A DNA stretch of 64,000 bases from Flaccisagitta enflata (Eukaryota; Chaetognatha; Sagittoidea; Aphragmophora). Positions 10,544 through 21,747 of this stretch are shown in pieces (positions within the stretch are counted from its first letter, which is position 1; each line of letters begins with the position of its first letter). A model generated the notes under the pieces. The model saw only the letters and a list, made by a program, of their open reading frames with translations. It did not search any database and was not told the origin of the DNA. Both the position numbers and the translations under genes were made by a program. The stretch covers positions 47,368,001-47,432,000 of the forward strand of contig OZ231126.1 of the NCBI GenBank assembly GCA_965153355.1. The letters are read 5' to 3'.

Positions 10544-10631
10544 GAAATTCGATGTTTTACAAATAAAACCTATTTCGAAATTTTCCTCGTATTTTTGCGA
10601 ACGCCGGGAACTCAAGATATATTGATTATAC

Positions 10632-10702
10632 CTGAGAACGCAAAGAACCTCAAAGAGGACTTTCCCTCCTCTATGAGTTTCCGCGGGCCGCCGCCTCTCA
10701 AC
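10632..10702 (-). CDS. candidate upstream exon of the 9.1-10.7 kb gene
   Basis: A long pyrimidine tract precedes the acceptor CCACTGAG, and the donor is CTCAG|GTATAA. The 71-nt exon has 23 codons plus 2 nt, including AETHRGGKVLFEVLCVL. Its phase-2 end fits the 1-nt start of the exon at 10316. GC content is higher than in the surroundings. There is no homology support. Confidence 0.3.
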
Positions 10703-10847
10703 CTCAGTGGTTTCGGAGTAAAGAAAATAAAAATGAAAAAGAAGAAAAGACGCGACGCTTCTTCGCAAGAATTCGATGCTCGAAGATAATAAGTCAATCT
10801 AGCAACCAATTTTTCGAAGCAGCAACAGGAGTCACTGATGAGAGCAA

Positions 10848-11081
10848 TTTAAACGGAAACAGTCCTAATCGCAAAGTTTTGTAAAGAAACAATTTGGATA
10901 TGATGACATCTACTTCCGTGCTTATTCCAGGGACCAAATTATCTGAAAAAATCCTGGGAGTCACATATCATAAAATGCATTAACATTATCTTTTAGGAAC
11001 TTTTTTCAGAATTCAATTATCTCTATTACTTTTAGAATTATGACGTCATGTAATGTTGCATTCGAAAAAAAAAACAAACTG
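10848..11081. mobile_element. K-family MITE, truncated copy
   Basis: Shares CAATTTGGAT, TCCTGGGAGTCAC, ATAAAATGCAT and TTCAATTATCTCTATTACTT with 6070-6240, and adds the true terminus (TTCGAAAAAA, CAAACTG then TA). Confidence 0.65.
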
Positions 11082-11419
11082 TAGCCCCCCCCCCCCCGCT
11101 TACAGCGGACAATAATCTTTTGTCCCTACAAGACATTTCTCTTTGTTTCCTATATTGGCCAAAACAGAAGTGCAATAATAGTGAATAGAATTTGTCAGTC
11201 CCTTGATGTCTGTAGTCTGTTATTGCAGGATGTAACCATAAAATAGCCTCTTATTTATGAAAATTGCTTGGGAACATTTTTTTTTCAAACGCCCAAATAT
11301 TGAAGTCCCGATTTGCTAACTTGGATGCCTCCTTTCGTACAATTTTATCAGAGCTTCCTCACAAGCTGCTTTAGCAGGTTCATCTGATTCCGGTCCGCTT
11401 TTATTTGCCATCATCTCAG

Positions 11420-11563
11420 ACTTATACCACAGACACGCAAGTTCCTGACTCGGCTGGGACAGGGACAGCCTATGTTGGTGGCGTCAAAACGCGCAATGGC
11501 GTCATTGGATATGATGAGAGGGTAACGAAAGGTGACTGCGCCTCCACGGCAGAGGAGAAAAAG
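11420..11563 (+). CDS. alkaline phosphatase, exon with catalytic serine
   Basis: Alkaline phosphatase hydrolyses phosphomonoesters through a phosphoserine intermediate with two zinc ions and one magnesium ion. The animal enzymes are mostly GPI-anchored ectoenzymes. The 48-codon exon begins TYTTDTQVPDSAGTGTAY, where the serine of PDSAGT is the nucleophile (Ser92 of human placental enzyme). It ends near KGDCASTAEEKK, whose cysteine aligns with the first cysteine of the family's disulfide. The acceptor is TTTGCCATCATCTCAG and the donor AAAAAG|GTGACT, both phase 0. The FLGDGMG exon expected upstream was not found. Confidence 0.88.
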
Positions 11564-11798
11564 GTGACTACAAATACTAATTTAATGATATGCACCGTAA
11601 TCATTTATTTCTTTGAGATATACCAGGTGTGAGCAATTTCAAATGAAATTTTGGAAGCTTTAGATATGATTTGTATGGGTGGCAAATCATCGTTTTCTGG
11701 ATCTATCAGTAAAGATGGAACCATTATAAGAGGTGTGGAGGGACCAAAATTGTAGCACCTCCCCCTACAGCCCACACCACTGTTGATATTTCTCCACT

Positions 11799-11997
11799 CT
11801 GTGTAGTAGTTTATACCTTAGGTGAATACAAACTTATTCAACGAGGCAATTCTTAAAATTCCATCAAGAACCTTTCTAAATAATTAATTTTTCCTATTTT
11901 TAAAACAAAAAGGTCAATTGTGGCGATTCATAGAGGAGCCTCAAAAATAGTTTGGATAAAAAAAAAGTTTTTACCCAAGGTATAATCCACTACTCAG
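11799..11997. mobile_element. 200-bp palindromic MITE
   Basis: The left end CTGTGTAGTAGTTTATACCT is inverted at the right end (AGGTATAATCCACTACTCAG). It is nested in the fold-back at 11716. Confidence 0.6.
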
Positions 11998-12009
11998 ATT
12001 AAAGGTAAC

Positions 12010-12649
12010 AGGTCGCCCAATGGCAATATGTGGTCAGCGATACCCATTGCCCTGCTTTGCATGATTGTGAATTTGTGTGAGGGGTAGCAGGGCAGCGGCC
12101 CCGTTCGTCCTGCCTGAAAATGTTGATGAGATGCTATAATCAGCTGATTGAAGGCCTTCAAGAGTATGAAGGTTTTTCCAAGGCTAACTTGAGGCTCAGG
12201 AGGCCAGGTTTGAGGCCATCAGGCGTGACAGGCCAGATTTGAGGCCTGACAGACCAGATATGAGGCCTGAGAGGCCATATTAGAGAGGCTGGATTTGAGG
12301 CTGGAGAGGCTAGATCTAAGACCTGAGAGGGCTAATTGGAAGCCTGAGAGGGCTAATTTGAGGCCTGCAAGGCCAGGTGTGAGGCCTGATGGCCAGATTT
12401 GAGGCCTTCAAGGCCAGATGAGGCCTGAGAGGCCAGATGAGGCCTGAGAGGCCAGATTTGAGAGGCTGGAATTGAGGCTTGAGAGGCCAGATTTCAAGCC
12501 TGAGAGGCCGGATTTGAAGCTTGAGAGGCCTGATTTGAGGCCTAAGAGGCCTGATGGGGGGGACAACAGACAAACAAACGGACAGATGAACAAAAGTCCC
12601 CCTATAATCTACAGGACTTCGTCCCCTTTGGGGCCGCTGCCCAAAAAGC
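12010..12649 (+). repeat. E element with 21-bp minisatellite core
   Basis: Left tail ATGTGGTCAGCGATACCC and GCAGGGCAGCGGCCCC. The core (about 12180-12560) holds 21-bp units of the GAGGCCTGAGAGGCCAGATTT type. The right end carries AAAGTCCCCC, TACAGGACTT and CCTTTGGGGCCGCTGCCC. Confidence 0.85.
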
Positions 12650-12714
12650 ATTACTGTGGGCTGTAGAGGGGGTGCTACAATTTTCGTCCCTCCACACCTC
12701 TTATAATGGTTCCC

Positions 12715-13900
12715 TCTGTAGAAGCTGAGATTACATCGATTTTTTTCTTGATAGATTTTCTTTAAGCATTCTGAAAAAGATTCCATCGTTTCAACAAGCT
12801 GTTACTAAACTGAATCAAAGGTTTTTCTCATCGGGAATAGAAATTTTTGAATTTGATTTTACAAAAAGCTGAATATTGAAAGTTCTATTTTTGTGTTGGT
12901 GCTAACTCCCAATACGTCTGCCTACCAGAATTAACCAAATCGGATCATGCATTTCAATTAGGCGAGCCAGTATTATTTCGTCCATGCATTGTTATTGTCA
13001 GAATTTTGATGATCTTGGAAATGATCATTCGAGATCTCTAATGGATATGCCATCAAAAGATTTTTCATTACCATAAATCAAATCATAGATATTTTAAACT
13101 AATTAGGCTAGACAGGTGAATTTTGCATTTCTTTAAGACGGCGAGCATTTGATGTCAACATTTAGTGTTTCATCCCATTTCTTTTTTTCAACTTTAGTTG
13201 AATGATTATGATGCAACGGATATTTTCATGAGATAAATTGTCTCCAGAAATACTCTATGTGTATGTCTTTGTCAGATGCTGACCTATGAAAAGCCATTAA
13301 ATCAGCAATTGACAAGAGGAAAGCAAAGAAAATGAGGATTTTTAGTGTAATTTTGGTTGCCCTTTTTATCTTAAAATTGTAAGACTCACAAATGCAAAAA
13401 AAATTTTGCATTTCTAAACACATAGCCGCCTATGCAATCAATCTTCGAACCCGGCTATGTTCTTCATTTTTTGTGTTTTTTTATTTTCTATGCAAAGTTA
13501 TGATTTTGACAAGCCTCCTATCAGTGAACAAATATCAAATTTTGAATATTTTCAAGTGAAAATGTTTACTGAATGGTAGTTTTACTTGCTCTTTTGTCTT
13601 ATATGAATGCAATAAAACATTTACAATGATATACCTGAATAATTTTTGCATGTTATTTTGTATTTTCATTGTCATAAAATTTTTGATTTTGTCCCCTGTT
13701 GCCGTCGGATGCTCGCTTTCGTAACGCTTTTTGTTCTTCAAATTTGATTGTTATCAGTAATTTTTTCTGACAATCAATAATCACATTCATGACCTATCCG
13801 GTCTACAAATTTTTCAAGCATATTTCAAAACTTTGTGCTGGAAAAGCTTAGTCCTTTTCTCAACGGGCAGCACTGTAACCTTTGTCTGATTGTGTTGCAG
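12715..13900. other. intron sequence of the alkaline phosphatase gene
   Basis: AT-rich, single-copy looking, with no further exon seen. The intron runs 11564-13900, and its 5' half is the nested fold-back and E element. Confidence 0.6.
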
Positions 13901-14082
13901 GTGGAATCTTTTTTGACAGTAGGCAGTCGTCTAGGTTATGCCGTGGGCGTGGTGACGACGACTCAAATCACTCACGCATCTCCCGCTGCCACTTACGCTC
14001 ATTCTGCCGATAGAGGCTGGCAATTTAAGGCCGAGGGTGACTGCCAAGACATAGCCTCGCAACTCGTACACAACAATCACAA
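13901..14082 (+). CDS. alkaline phosphatase, Mg-site exon
   Basis: The acceptor TTGTGTTGCAG is phase 0, continuing the exon at 11420. The 60 codons plus 2 nt include VGVVTTTQITHASPAATYAH. Its HAS motif supplies the His and Ser equivalent to His153/Ser155 of the human enzyme, around the magnesium site. The later GDCQDIASQLVHN carries the second disulfide cysteine. The best donor is CACAA|GTGCGT at 14083, a weak site. Together the two exons cover about residues 85-190 of a protein of about 500. The following exons (GGGRKYM onward) were not found within the window. Confidence 0.88.
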
Positions 14083-14299
14083 GTGCGTTAAGTACTAGGT
14101 TTCATTTCTCTGTGTCAAAGTCTGTTCGTCTTCCATTTCTAAGTTAAAAACAAACGCGTCGCTAAAAAAAGCTTCACATGCTTCCAGTTTTTATGAGCCA
14201 AACAAAAAAAGCTAGAAGGCTAGAATAAGTCTGGAATGAAATATTTCTCTCCACGCAGAATTCGCCTTTTCCTCGGCGATGGCCGGACTGATTTCCAAA

Positions 14300-14430
14300 A
14301 AAAGTAAAATGGGATGGACGGATCGACAGACGGACGGACCGACAGACCGACGGACGGACCGACGGACCGACGGACCAACAGACCAACGGACCGACAAAGC
14401 GGGGTGTAGAGTCGCGTAGCACGGGACTAA
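14300..14430 (-). repeat. AGTCGCG-family element, 5' part of a B-type copy
   Basis: Head (minus strand) TTTTTTTAGTCCCGTGCTAC and ACCCCGCTTTGTCGG, then a long GGTCCGTCGG array. The tail is lost. Confidence 0.7.
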
Positions 14431-14464
14431 AAAAATGTTCAATTACAACATATGTTTCCCAAGC

Positions 14465-14502
14465 ATAGATTCTCTCCTACACAAAAGTAGGAGAGAATCT
14501 AT
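14465..14502. repeat. perfect 16-bp hairpin
   Basis: ATAGATTCTCTCCTAC is followed by the 6-nt loop ACAAAA and the exact reverse complement. No element boundary was recognised around it. Confidence 0.85.
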
Positions 14503-14734
14503 ACAAAAATTAATAAATAAATGGGTGGACATGAACATGTAAATAAATGAATTGATGAAATGATGAAATGATGAATATGATTTGATGAATGGATGGGGCG
14601 ATAGACAGGTAGACAGACTGACAGGGTAGGGTCAAAAACACGACTACACATGGATGGACAGTGGTAGTGATATAAAGGACATCAAGATATTTGGACAATG
14701 GGCATGAGCAGTGAGACGCCAAAATAACGCCAAA

Positions 14735-14965
14735 GAAGTAAACAATGATGGACCAACCGACAGAACAATAAATCAACCAGCTGACTGGCTATGTTATGGG
14801 TGGAAAGACCGCCGAAGCATGTGACTAAAAACAGGCCTTTTACATGAGATAATCCCGTTTTCAACGGCTCACTAGGTTAATTATTTTTAGGGCGACAAAG
14901 CACCTCTATAACTGGCTGTGTCCGTTGGTAACTTGGTTGGTTGGTCGGTCTGTTGATTGGTAGAG
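14735..14965. repeat. two degenerate AGTCGCG-family fragments, head to head
   Basis: A minus fragment ends GTGACTAAAAACAGG near 14830, and a plus fragment starts TTTTTAGGGCGACAAAGC near 14884 with a GGTTGGTTGGTCGG core. Confidence 0.5.
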
Positions 14966-15172
14966 TAACGCATTTGTTTGATGATCCACACGTCGCTCCT
15001 TATTGGCCTACTTGGCCTTGTTTTCAGTATCTCACCCCGCTCCCTTTCTTGGCTCGCTCTATTTACCGGTTTGCTCACTCACTCCGCTAACTCTCTTGTG
15101 GCACGACTGAATTACATATGTATTCACAATGTAAACGCAAGATACGGAAATTCAGGGGGCCCGCGTTCCGTT

Positions 15173-15435
<263 letters not shown>

Positions 15436-15480
15436 AACATGCCCTTTTTTTTACCTTTATTTTTACATTTTATAATTAGG

Positions 15481-15750
15481 CATTAGAGAAATCAGAAGCC
15501 ACTCTTTCAGTGTTATCAATTCCCGCAATAATAGTTGGAAAATACGCATCGAACCTGGACAAACAAAAAACCGCCAACAGTTCTCATCCTCCATCATTAT
15601 TTTGGCGATCCATGTTTTTTCCAGCTCCATTTTGAAAATAGGAATTATTTAAAAATTTAATCTTTAAAGTTAAACCGCGTATGAGAGCAAAGTTGATAAC
15701 TTGCTTGTTTAGACCAACTTTTTTAAGAGTGGCTTCTGATTTCTTCAATG
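15481..15750. mobile_element. 270-bp MITE
   Basis: The ends CATTAGAGAAATCAGAAGCC and ACTCTT recur inverted (AAGAGTGGCTTCTGATTTCT then TCAATG). No clear target duplication was seen. Confidence 0.65.
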
Positions 15751-15860
15751 ATATAGAATGAGAAATGCTTTTCTGTGCAAAAGTTATTTAAATAGAAATC
15801 AATTATTGCTTTTCATTGTTTAAAAATGTATAAAAACAATATCTAAAATATTGGGAAAAC

Positions 15861-15861
<1 letters not shown>

Positions 15862-15939
<78 letters not shown>
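15862..15939. repeat. (GT)n microsatellite
   Basis: About 39 GT units. Confidence 0.95.
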
Positions 15940-15940
<1 letters not shown>

Positions 15941-16337
15941 TTTAGCTGCCTTCTAACGTGGGTAGACTACGTGCGTAGTTAAATGAACTGGGTATCTTTA
16001 CCTTGCCACTGTCTTTTCTTCAAACTCAGTATGAACATTCAACAAAGTGATTGCGAGTGTTCATTTAGTTGGCGAATGTTCACACTGATTTCCTCTACTA
16101 AATTATTTTACCGGCTTTGCGTCTGTCTTTGAAACAGTCTCTTTGCCAATCTTTCAAACTGTCTTCTTGTCTGTCCCCGGGTTTGTCTGCCTTTACCTAA
16201 CTGCGTGTCAGATTTTCAGTTATTGTCCGTTTCAGCTCTAAGCTTTTCTATCTCTCTCCTTTTTGAGATGTATTTGATTAAGATGGAAAACAAAACAATA
16301 ATGAGGCTTCAAAAATGGAGAGAGATTCAGAGCATGG

Positions 16338-16341
16338 GAGG

Positions 16342-16382
<41 letters not shown>

Positions 16383-16402
16383 CAACAGACAGACAGACAG
16401 AA
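16338..16402. repeat. (GACA)n microsatellite
   Basis: About 16 GACA units with one interruption, abutting an E element. Confidence 0.9.
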
Positions 16403-16404
16403 CA

Positions 16405-16578
16405 GGTTGCCCTAGGGCAATATGTGGTCAGCGATACCCGTTGCCCTGCTTTGCATAATGGTGAATTGGAGTGAGAGGAAACAGGGCAGCAGCCCTGAAA
16501 GGGCGGACGAATGGACAATCAAAAGTCCCCCTGTGTTCTACAGGACTTTGTCCCCTTCAGGGTCGCTGCCCAAAAGCC
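16405..16578 (+). repeat. E element lacking the minisatellite
   Basis: It has the E left tail (ATGTGGTCAGCGATACCCG, CAGGGCAGCAGCCC) joined almost directly to the right end (AAAGTCCCCC, CTACAGGACTTTGTCCCC, GTCGCTGCCC). It is a short form without the 21-bp array. Confidence 0.8.
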
Positions 16579-16913
16579 AAGGTGGGTCATGTTGTGGGAG
16601 ACGTGTTAAAAGGTAACTAACAATTTTAATCATTTTCGGTTGTCATATTTTGATTTGAAATGATCTATGCAGGCTCGGGATTTCCTCGTTATTTCTTTGT
16701 CGCTATCTTTGTCTCCTGTTTATTACGTATGTCGCCATCTTTGTCTCTTTTTAGCGAAAAAATCAAAAATCAAAAATAATTCGGTGGCGCCCCTTTCTAC
16801 TTGATAGAGGCCCAACTTGGGGTTCCCCTCTCTAGAAAAATATTAGGACCTGAAGAAAAGTAACTGGTTGAATCTTCTTCAGAATGGTTTCTCCCCTAAC
16901 ATGAGTCCAATTT

Positions 16914-18282
16914 CAGCGCACTGTGGTCCCCAAAATGAAAATTTGGGCGCTAACTTAAGAAATTTGAGTTTTTCGCCCACAGAAGTTATTCAGTATCTTA
17001 ATAAAACGCTACCTGGCAGTAATTGAAGTTCTGTATCAAATGGTAACATCCGCAGGTGTGAAGCCATAACAGTTTTGGAGAAAAAGGGTGATTTAGTTTG
17101 ACATTCAGCGCACAGTGCGCTACAAATTGCAAATTCAGGCTCAAAATTTTAAAAAATCTAAAATTCTTGATCTTAAAAAAACTCTGATCTTTATCAATTC
17201 CATAGTTTACAGTTTATGATATATTTTTTCAAAAAAGATTTTTCTTGCTTAGATTTTCAAAAAAAATTTCTTGCTAAAATTTTTCTTGCTAAAATTTTTT
17301 TTTCGCTAAAATTTTTTTCGCAAAAATTTTTCTCGCACACATTTTTCTCGCAAAAATTTTTCATGTAAAAATTTTTCTCGGTAAAATTTTTTCTCGCTAA
17401 AATTTTTTCTCACTAAAATTTTTTCTCGCTAAAATTTTTTCTCGCTAAAATTTTTTCTTGCTAAAATTTTCTTGCTAAAATTTTTTTTTGCTAAAATTTT
17501 TCTTGCTAAAATTTTTTTTGTTAAAATTTTTTCTCGCTAAAATTTTTTCTCGCTAAAATTTTTTTGCAACAATCTTTTCTGCTGAAATTTTTTCTCACTG
17601 AAATTTTCAAAAAAGTTTTCAAAAATTTGTTTTCTTGCTTTTCTTGTTTTCTTGCTTTTCATGTTTTCTTGCTTTTCTTTCTTCAATGAAATTTTCAAAA
17701 ATAATTTTTAAGCAAAAAAAAATTTTTTACAAAAAAAAAAGGTTTTTTGTAAAGTGTATTGATTTCATTTAGCGACTTCCCTTCAGTTTTGAGTAAAAAA
17801 AAAGATATATTTGGATTCAGCATAGTGAATACTACAAAACAGAATGCTTTCATAATTTTTCAAAATTAATCACTATGTCCCCTTAATTCGGAAATTTCAA
17901 GTCTGACTTTGCTTGTCTGTATCACAGAAACCGTAAGTTCTACGCACCTACGGACATTGCTATTAGCACTGGCATATCAAAATCTATCAACTATGAAATT
18001 TTCAGCAATGTGTTTTTTTTTTGTGGCTAAAAAATGCTGAATTTTTTAATTTTGCTCCTGAATTTATTATTTGTGGCGCACTATGTATCAAATATCAATT
18101 TAAATCACCTTTTTTCTCTAAGATTGTTATGGCTGCACACCTGCGGGCGTAACCATTGCATCCGGCATGTCAAATATTATCAGTTTGCCCTTTTTTTGAT
18201 TATGGATAACCTTTGTGGGTGGGAAATTAAAATTTTTCTAAGTTTGCGCCCAAATTTTCATCTTGGGGACCACAGTGCGCTG
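16914..18282. mobile_element. 1.37 kb fold-back element, CAGCGCACTGTGG ends
   Basis: Inverted arms of at least 300 bp. The left arm starts CAGCGCACTGTGGTCCCC and the right ends GGGGACCACAGTGCGCTG. Internal landmarks such as CACCTGCGGG and GCGCACTATG are mirrored. The centre holds a 15-bp minisatellite. No protein-coding capacity was seen. Confidence 0.8.
17255..17600. repeat. 15-16 bp minisatellite in the fold-back centre
   Basis: About 20 degenerate units of GCTAAAATTTTTTCTC. Confidence 0.9.
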
Positions 18283-18494
18283 AGATTTTAGCTTTTTGAG
18301 CTTTGACCGGACCTGTAAATGGGAGTCTGTCTTTTGTTGCATGCTACACAACTCTATTAATTGCTATCTGGGTTGGTCGATTTATCGGTCGGTCACCATT
18401 TGCTTTTTCAGCCTTGTTCAGTGCATGGTCTTCTGTGTGTGCATCTCATGCTGTCTGATTGAATGCCTGTCTGTTTTAGTTATTCAATCTGTCT

Positions 18495-18820
18495 CTTTTT
18501 AGTCGCGTGCATGCGACTCTACAACCCGCTTTGTCTGTTGGTCCCTTGATCCCTTGTACCATATACATATGTCCGCAGGTCCGTCAAACTCTTTTTTTTA
18601 GTTGCAGACATGCAATTCTATTAGAGGCTTTGTCCGTCCGTCAATCGGTCGGTCCGTTAGTCTGGGGTCATCAAGTTGAAAAGTGGGAAAACGAGCATTT
18701 AGATACTTTTAGTTGCGGACTACAGAGGCTTCAGAGCTTCATCTGTCAGTCCGTTGGTCCGTAGAGGTGATGGAGTCAAAAAATGGTAAAATGAGCGTTT
18801 AAGAAGCTTTTTGTGTATCT
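18495..18820 (+). repeat. three consecutive AGTCGCG-family heads
   Basis: Heads begin near 18497 (TAGTCGCGTGCATGCGACTC), 18597 (TAGTTGCAGACATGCAATTC) and 18709 (TAGTTGCGGACTACAGAGGC). Each carries a GTCCGT-rich core but no normal tail. All are in the same orientation. Confidence 0.65.
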
Positions 18821-18949
18821 GTCTGTGTTGGGAAGGGGGTTGGGTGGAGTATTTTAACCAATTGTCAACCATTCAGGTTGCGACATGAGTTTCTATAAGC
18901 ATGTCAATACACAATACATTGCTAAAAAGGCTCGATATACGGCATAGCA

Positions 18950-19080
18950 GGACAGTCGCGGATGGTTGGGCAGGGGCAAAAAACACTTGTTATTCAAAAA
19001 TATGATGATGGACAGACAGACAGACAGATAAACAGACGGATGAACAGACAGACCGACATAGCAAGGTGTATGGTTGCTTA
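18950..19080 (-). repeat. AGTCGCG-family element, A-like
   Basis: CAGTCGCGGATGGTTGGGCAG, then a GACAGACAGA core and AGCAAGGTGTATGGTTGC. It is followed by a (GTTT)n run at 19087-19121. Confidence 0.6.
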
Positions 19081-19308
19081 TCCGCTCTTTATGTTTGTTT
19101 GTTTGTTTGTTTGTTTGTTTCACCATTGCTTTTCTTCTTCGTAAATCTTCTTTCCCATGATCTTTTTGTTCCATTACCTATGAAAGTTGGACAATGTCCT
19201 TTACAACATGCAACATGCAACAGGGCATCGATTTCTCATTTTCATGATTTGATCGATTTTTGAGGTTTTGACATCAGACACTTTCTGTGCACGTTACTGC
19301 AAGTTACT

Positions 19309-19360
19309 GAAGAAGAAGAAGAAGAAGAAGAAGAAGAAGAAGAAGAAGAAGAAGAAGAAG

Positions 19361-19391
<31 letters not shown>
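19309..19391. repeat. (GAA)n microsatellite
   Basis: About 27 GAA units, a purine tract. Confidence 0.97.
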
Positions 19392-19393
<2 letters not shown>

Positions 19394-19772
19394 ACAACGA
19401 AAGGATAAGAAATGATATTCACATGATCATAGATCAGTTTGCCATATAAGCTTTAGATTTTCTCTGGGGTTTTTCAAACCATTCGTTCACTTTCTCATTC
19501 TTTGCCATTCACTCGCCATTTACTCGCCATTCACTCGCTATTCACTCTTCCTTCAAAGTGTTCAAAGTTATCACTAAATCAGAACGAGTTAACTTTAAAG
19601 TCTCTCGCCCTCGCCCTAATGTTGCTCTGGTTCTCCTGTTTTCTCTCCTCCTCTTCTCTCTTCCAGTCGCCCTATTCAACAGCGTAGCTGGCATTCACTC
19701 GCATTCATTCATAGCTGAACAATTTGACCCCGAGATACACCAGTCAGGCTTCGCATTTGACTCCTCAGTCTC

Positions 19773-19803
<31 letters not shown>

Positions 19804-19865
19804 CAATCGCGTCAAGTCTGTAGAAGAGAAGAAAAAAGAATACGCAGTGAGCTGCTTACAGTAGG

Positions 19866-19919
19866 TTTTTAGTCACGGACACGCGACTTGACACCTTGCT
19901 GTGTCGGTCGGCCTTGTTA
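19866..19919 (+). repeat. minimal AGTCGCG-family copy
   Basis: A head (TAGTCACGGACACGCGACTT, ACACCTTGCTGTGTCGG) is joined directly to the terminal CGGCCTTGTT, leaving only about 54 bp. It lies just after a 34-bp poly(A). Confidence 0.7.
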
Positions 19920-20064
19920 TATTCAAACTAACTAATATTCAATTACATGTTCACGATGATGCAAAGTCACTGGATTTGATTGGAGACTTTTTAAGCTTGA
20001 AAAAAGGTCATACTGAAAAAAGTCGCCAAAGGATCGGTTGAAAATGAGGAAATGCGTCTTGAGG

Positions 20065-20200
20065 TAAACCCGAGCATACCCGAGCAATACCCGAGCAATA
20101 CCCAAGCAATACTGCTTGGGTATTTCTCGGGTATTGCTCGGGTATTGCTCGGGTATTGCTCGGGTATTGCTAGGGTATTGCTAGGGTATTGCTCGGGTAT
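20065..20200. repeat. inverted pair of 12-bp tandem arrays
   Basis: CGAGCAATACCC units run to about 20118 and are then mirrored as GGGTATTGCTCG units to 20200. The junction lies near CAATACTGCTTGGG. Confidence 0.9.
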
Positions 20201-20293
20201 TAATCTCACCTCAGATTACGAGGTGCTACACTATGAAAATCAAGTTGAAGCTTTGATTTGACAGTTCAAATATTGCGTGTTGATTTTTCTTAC

Positions 20294-20556
20294 GTCATCG
20301 GATTTATGAAGAGAGATGCCCGTTCGCGCCAAATAGGACCGGGTGCGGATTCAATCAGTATTGGTATGTCCGTCTCATTAATCAATGACTCCATCCAATG
20401 CGCTACCCGTTTCCTATTCCAATCATTTATTTGATAAAATGCTCGTCCAAGGAAACCATTGTTAACCGTTCGTAAAGCCCCTAGCAAGTTCCAATAAATG
20501 GTAACTTTATCTTGATGCAGTGGAAATGCGCCAAAATTCTTGAGGACAGCTGCCAC
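20294..20556 (-). CDS. neprilysin-type (M13) metallopeptidase, ectodomain exon
   Basis: The acceptor TTTTCTTAAAAG is phase 0 and the donor GATGAC|GTAAGA leaves 2 nt over. The peptide starts VAAVLKNFGAFPLHQ, which fits the M13 position after the conserved cysteine, where a glycine-rich FP/WP motif follows (GGWP in neprilysin). YWNLLGALR, AFYQIND and IPILIESAPGP follow in register with the N-terminal M13 domain. The phase matches the exon at 23320 exactly. Downstream exons with HExxH and ExxxD were not found below 20294, so the gene probably continues with exons I could not see. Confidence 0.65.
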
Positions 20557-20740
20557 CTTTTAAGAAAAGGATAGTGAAAACTGCGGATACATCATTAGCA
20601 ATAAAACAAGCAATTCTGATTTTTGTCCATCCAGTGACCAGTCTGATCACTCTGACATATTTTTGTGCTGCTCAAATATCGATGTTGCATTAAAAAGATC
20701 TGCTAGCCTGAAAACGTCCGGATACACTGTTATCATATGG

Positions 20741-20895
20741 GGTGCGTCTGCATTCACCATATTATTTGGATAATTCATCTGGATATCAATATCCGGATAT
20801 TCTACATAGTGAATTTACAAAATTTACTTCATGAAATATCCGGATAATAATATTCAAATAAAATATCCAAATAAGCTGATTAATGCAGACACACC
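20741..20895. mobile_element. 155-bp MITE, GGTGTGTCTGCATT ends
   Basis: 14-bp terminal inverted repeats with one mismatch (GGTGCGTCTGCATT, AATGCAGACACACC) and an internal palindrome (ATATCCGGATAT-like). It lies in an M13 intron. A half copy is at 10011-10072. Confidence 0.8.
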
Positions 20896-21415
20896 TTTGC
20901 AAGTCGTGTGTGGGTGAGCAGGGTCATGGACGAAATAGGCTAACCAAGCTTTTGAGCAGGAGCGGTGTTTGCTTATCTTTGGAATGATTGCCAACTACCA
21001 TGGAATTAGCTTGCTGAACTAAGGAATTAAGTACATGAAAATGATGTCTTTTGATCAAATTCAGGCGTTCGACCTGAATTTTCATATCCCTTGAAATATG
21101 TATATATGTGTGTTCATCTGCCTGTTTGTCTGTATATGCGTATTGTCAATCTGAAAATGTTATGGGAGTCGTTCAAAATTGGAAGAAAAAAAAGCGAACA
21201 CTTTGTTATGTTAGTTTCTGCTTAACTATGGGCCTGAACCATAAAACAATCTATGACCGTTTGAAAGCTCTGCGACAGATCTTCCAAATGCGAGGTTGCT
21301 AGTCATTGTAGCTTTATTCTTTTGGAAATGGCAAAGGTCTGAAGAAAAAAAATCACTGATTGAAAAAAGCGCTCATTTCAATTTTTTTCCAAGGAGCAAT
21401 TTTAGTCTTTTGGTT

Positions 21416-21630
21416 TTTAGTCGCGTGCTAAGCAACTCTACACCCCGCTTTGTCGGTCCTTCCGTCGGTCCGTTGGTCCGTCCGTCGGTCCGTCTGTCCG
21501 TCACACTTGACTTTTTTTGTTTTTTTGCGGTCTTTGGCCTCACTGCTCCTGCCCAAGTGATCAAGTGACCTCAAATATGGCCCCTGCCCACCCGCACGCG
21601 ACTGGGGTAGTCGTAGTTCCGGCCTTGTCG
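21416..21630 (+). repeat. AGTCGCG-family element, subfamily B, complete
   Basis: Head TTAGTCGCGTGCTAAGCAAC, a GGTCCGTCGG core, B body (GGCCTCACTGCTCCTGCCC, CTCAAATATGGCCCC), arm CGCACGCGACT and tail CCGGCCTTGT. Confidence 0.9.
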
Positions 21631-21747
21631 TCAATGATGCAGCTCAAGATTGCCTTCGCTACTCGTCATCCATGAGCAAATTAAAGAGCTTCAAATTCTC
21701 TTTAAAATGGCGCCTATAACAAATTTCTAACTTTATGCGTTTGATTT

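Larger units (their letters stand above)
11716..12714. mobile_element. fold-back element in the alkaline phosphatase intron
   Basis: Roughly 70-bp inverted ends, starting GGAACCATTATAAGAGGTGT and including TGTAGCACC, occur at 11716-11785 and inverted at 12645-12714. It encloses a smaller palindrome (11799-11997) and an E element (12010-12649). Confidence 0.75.
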
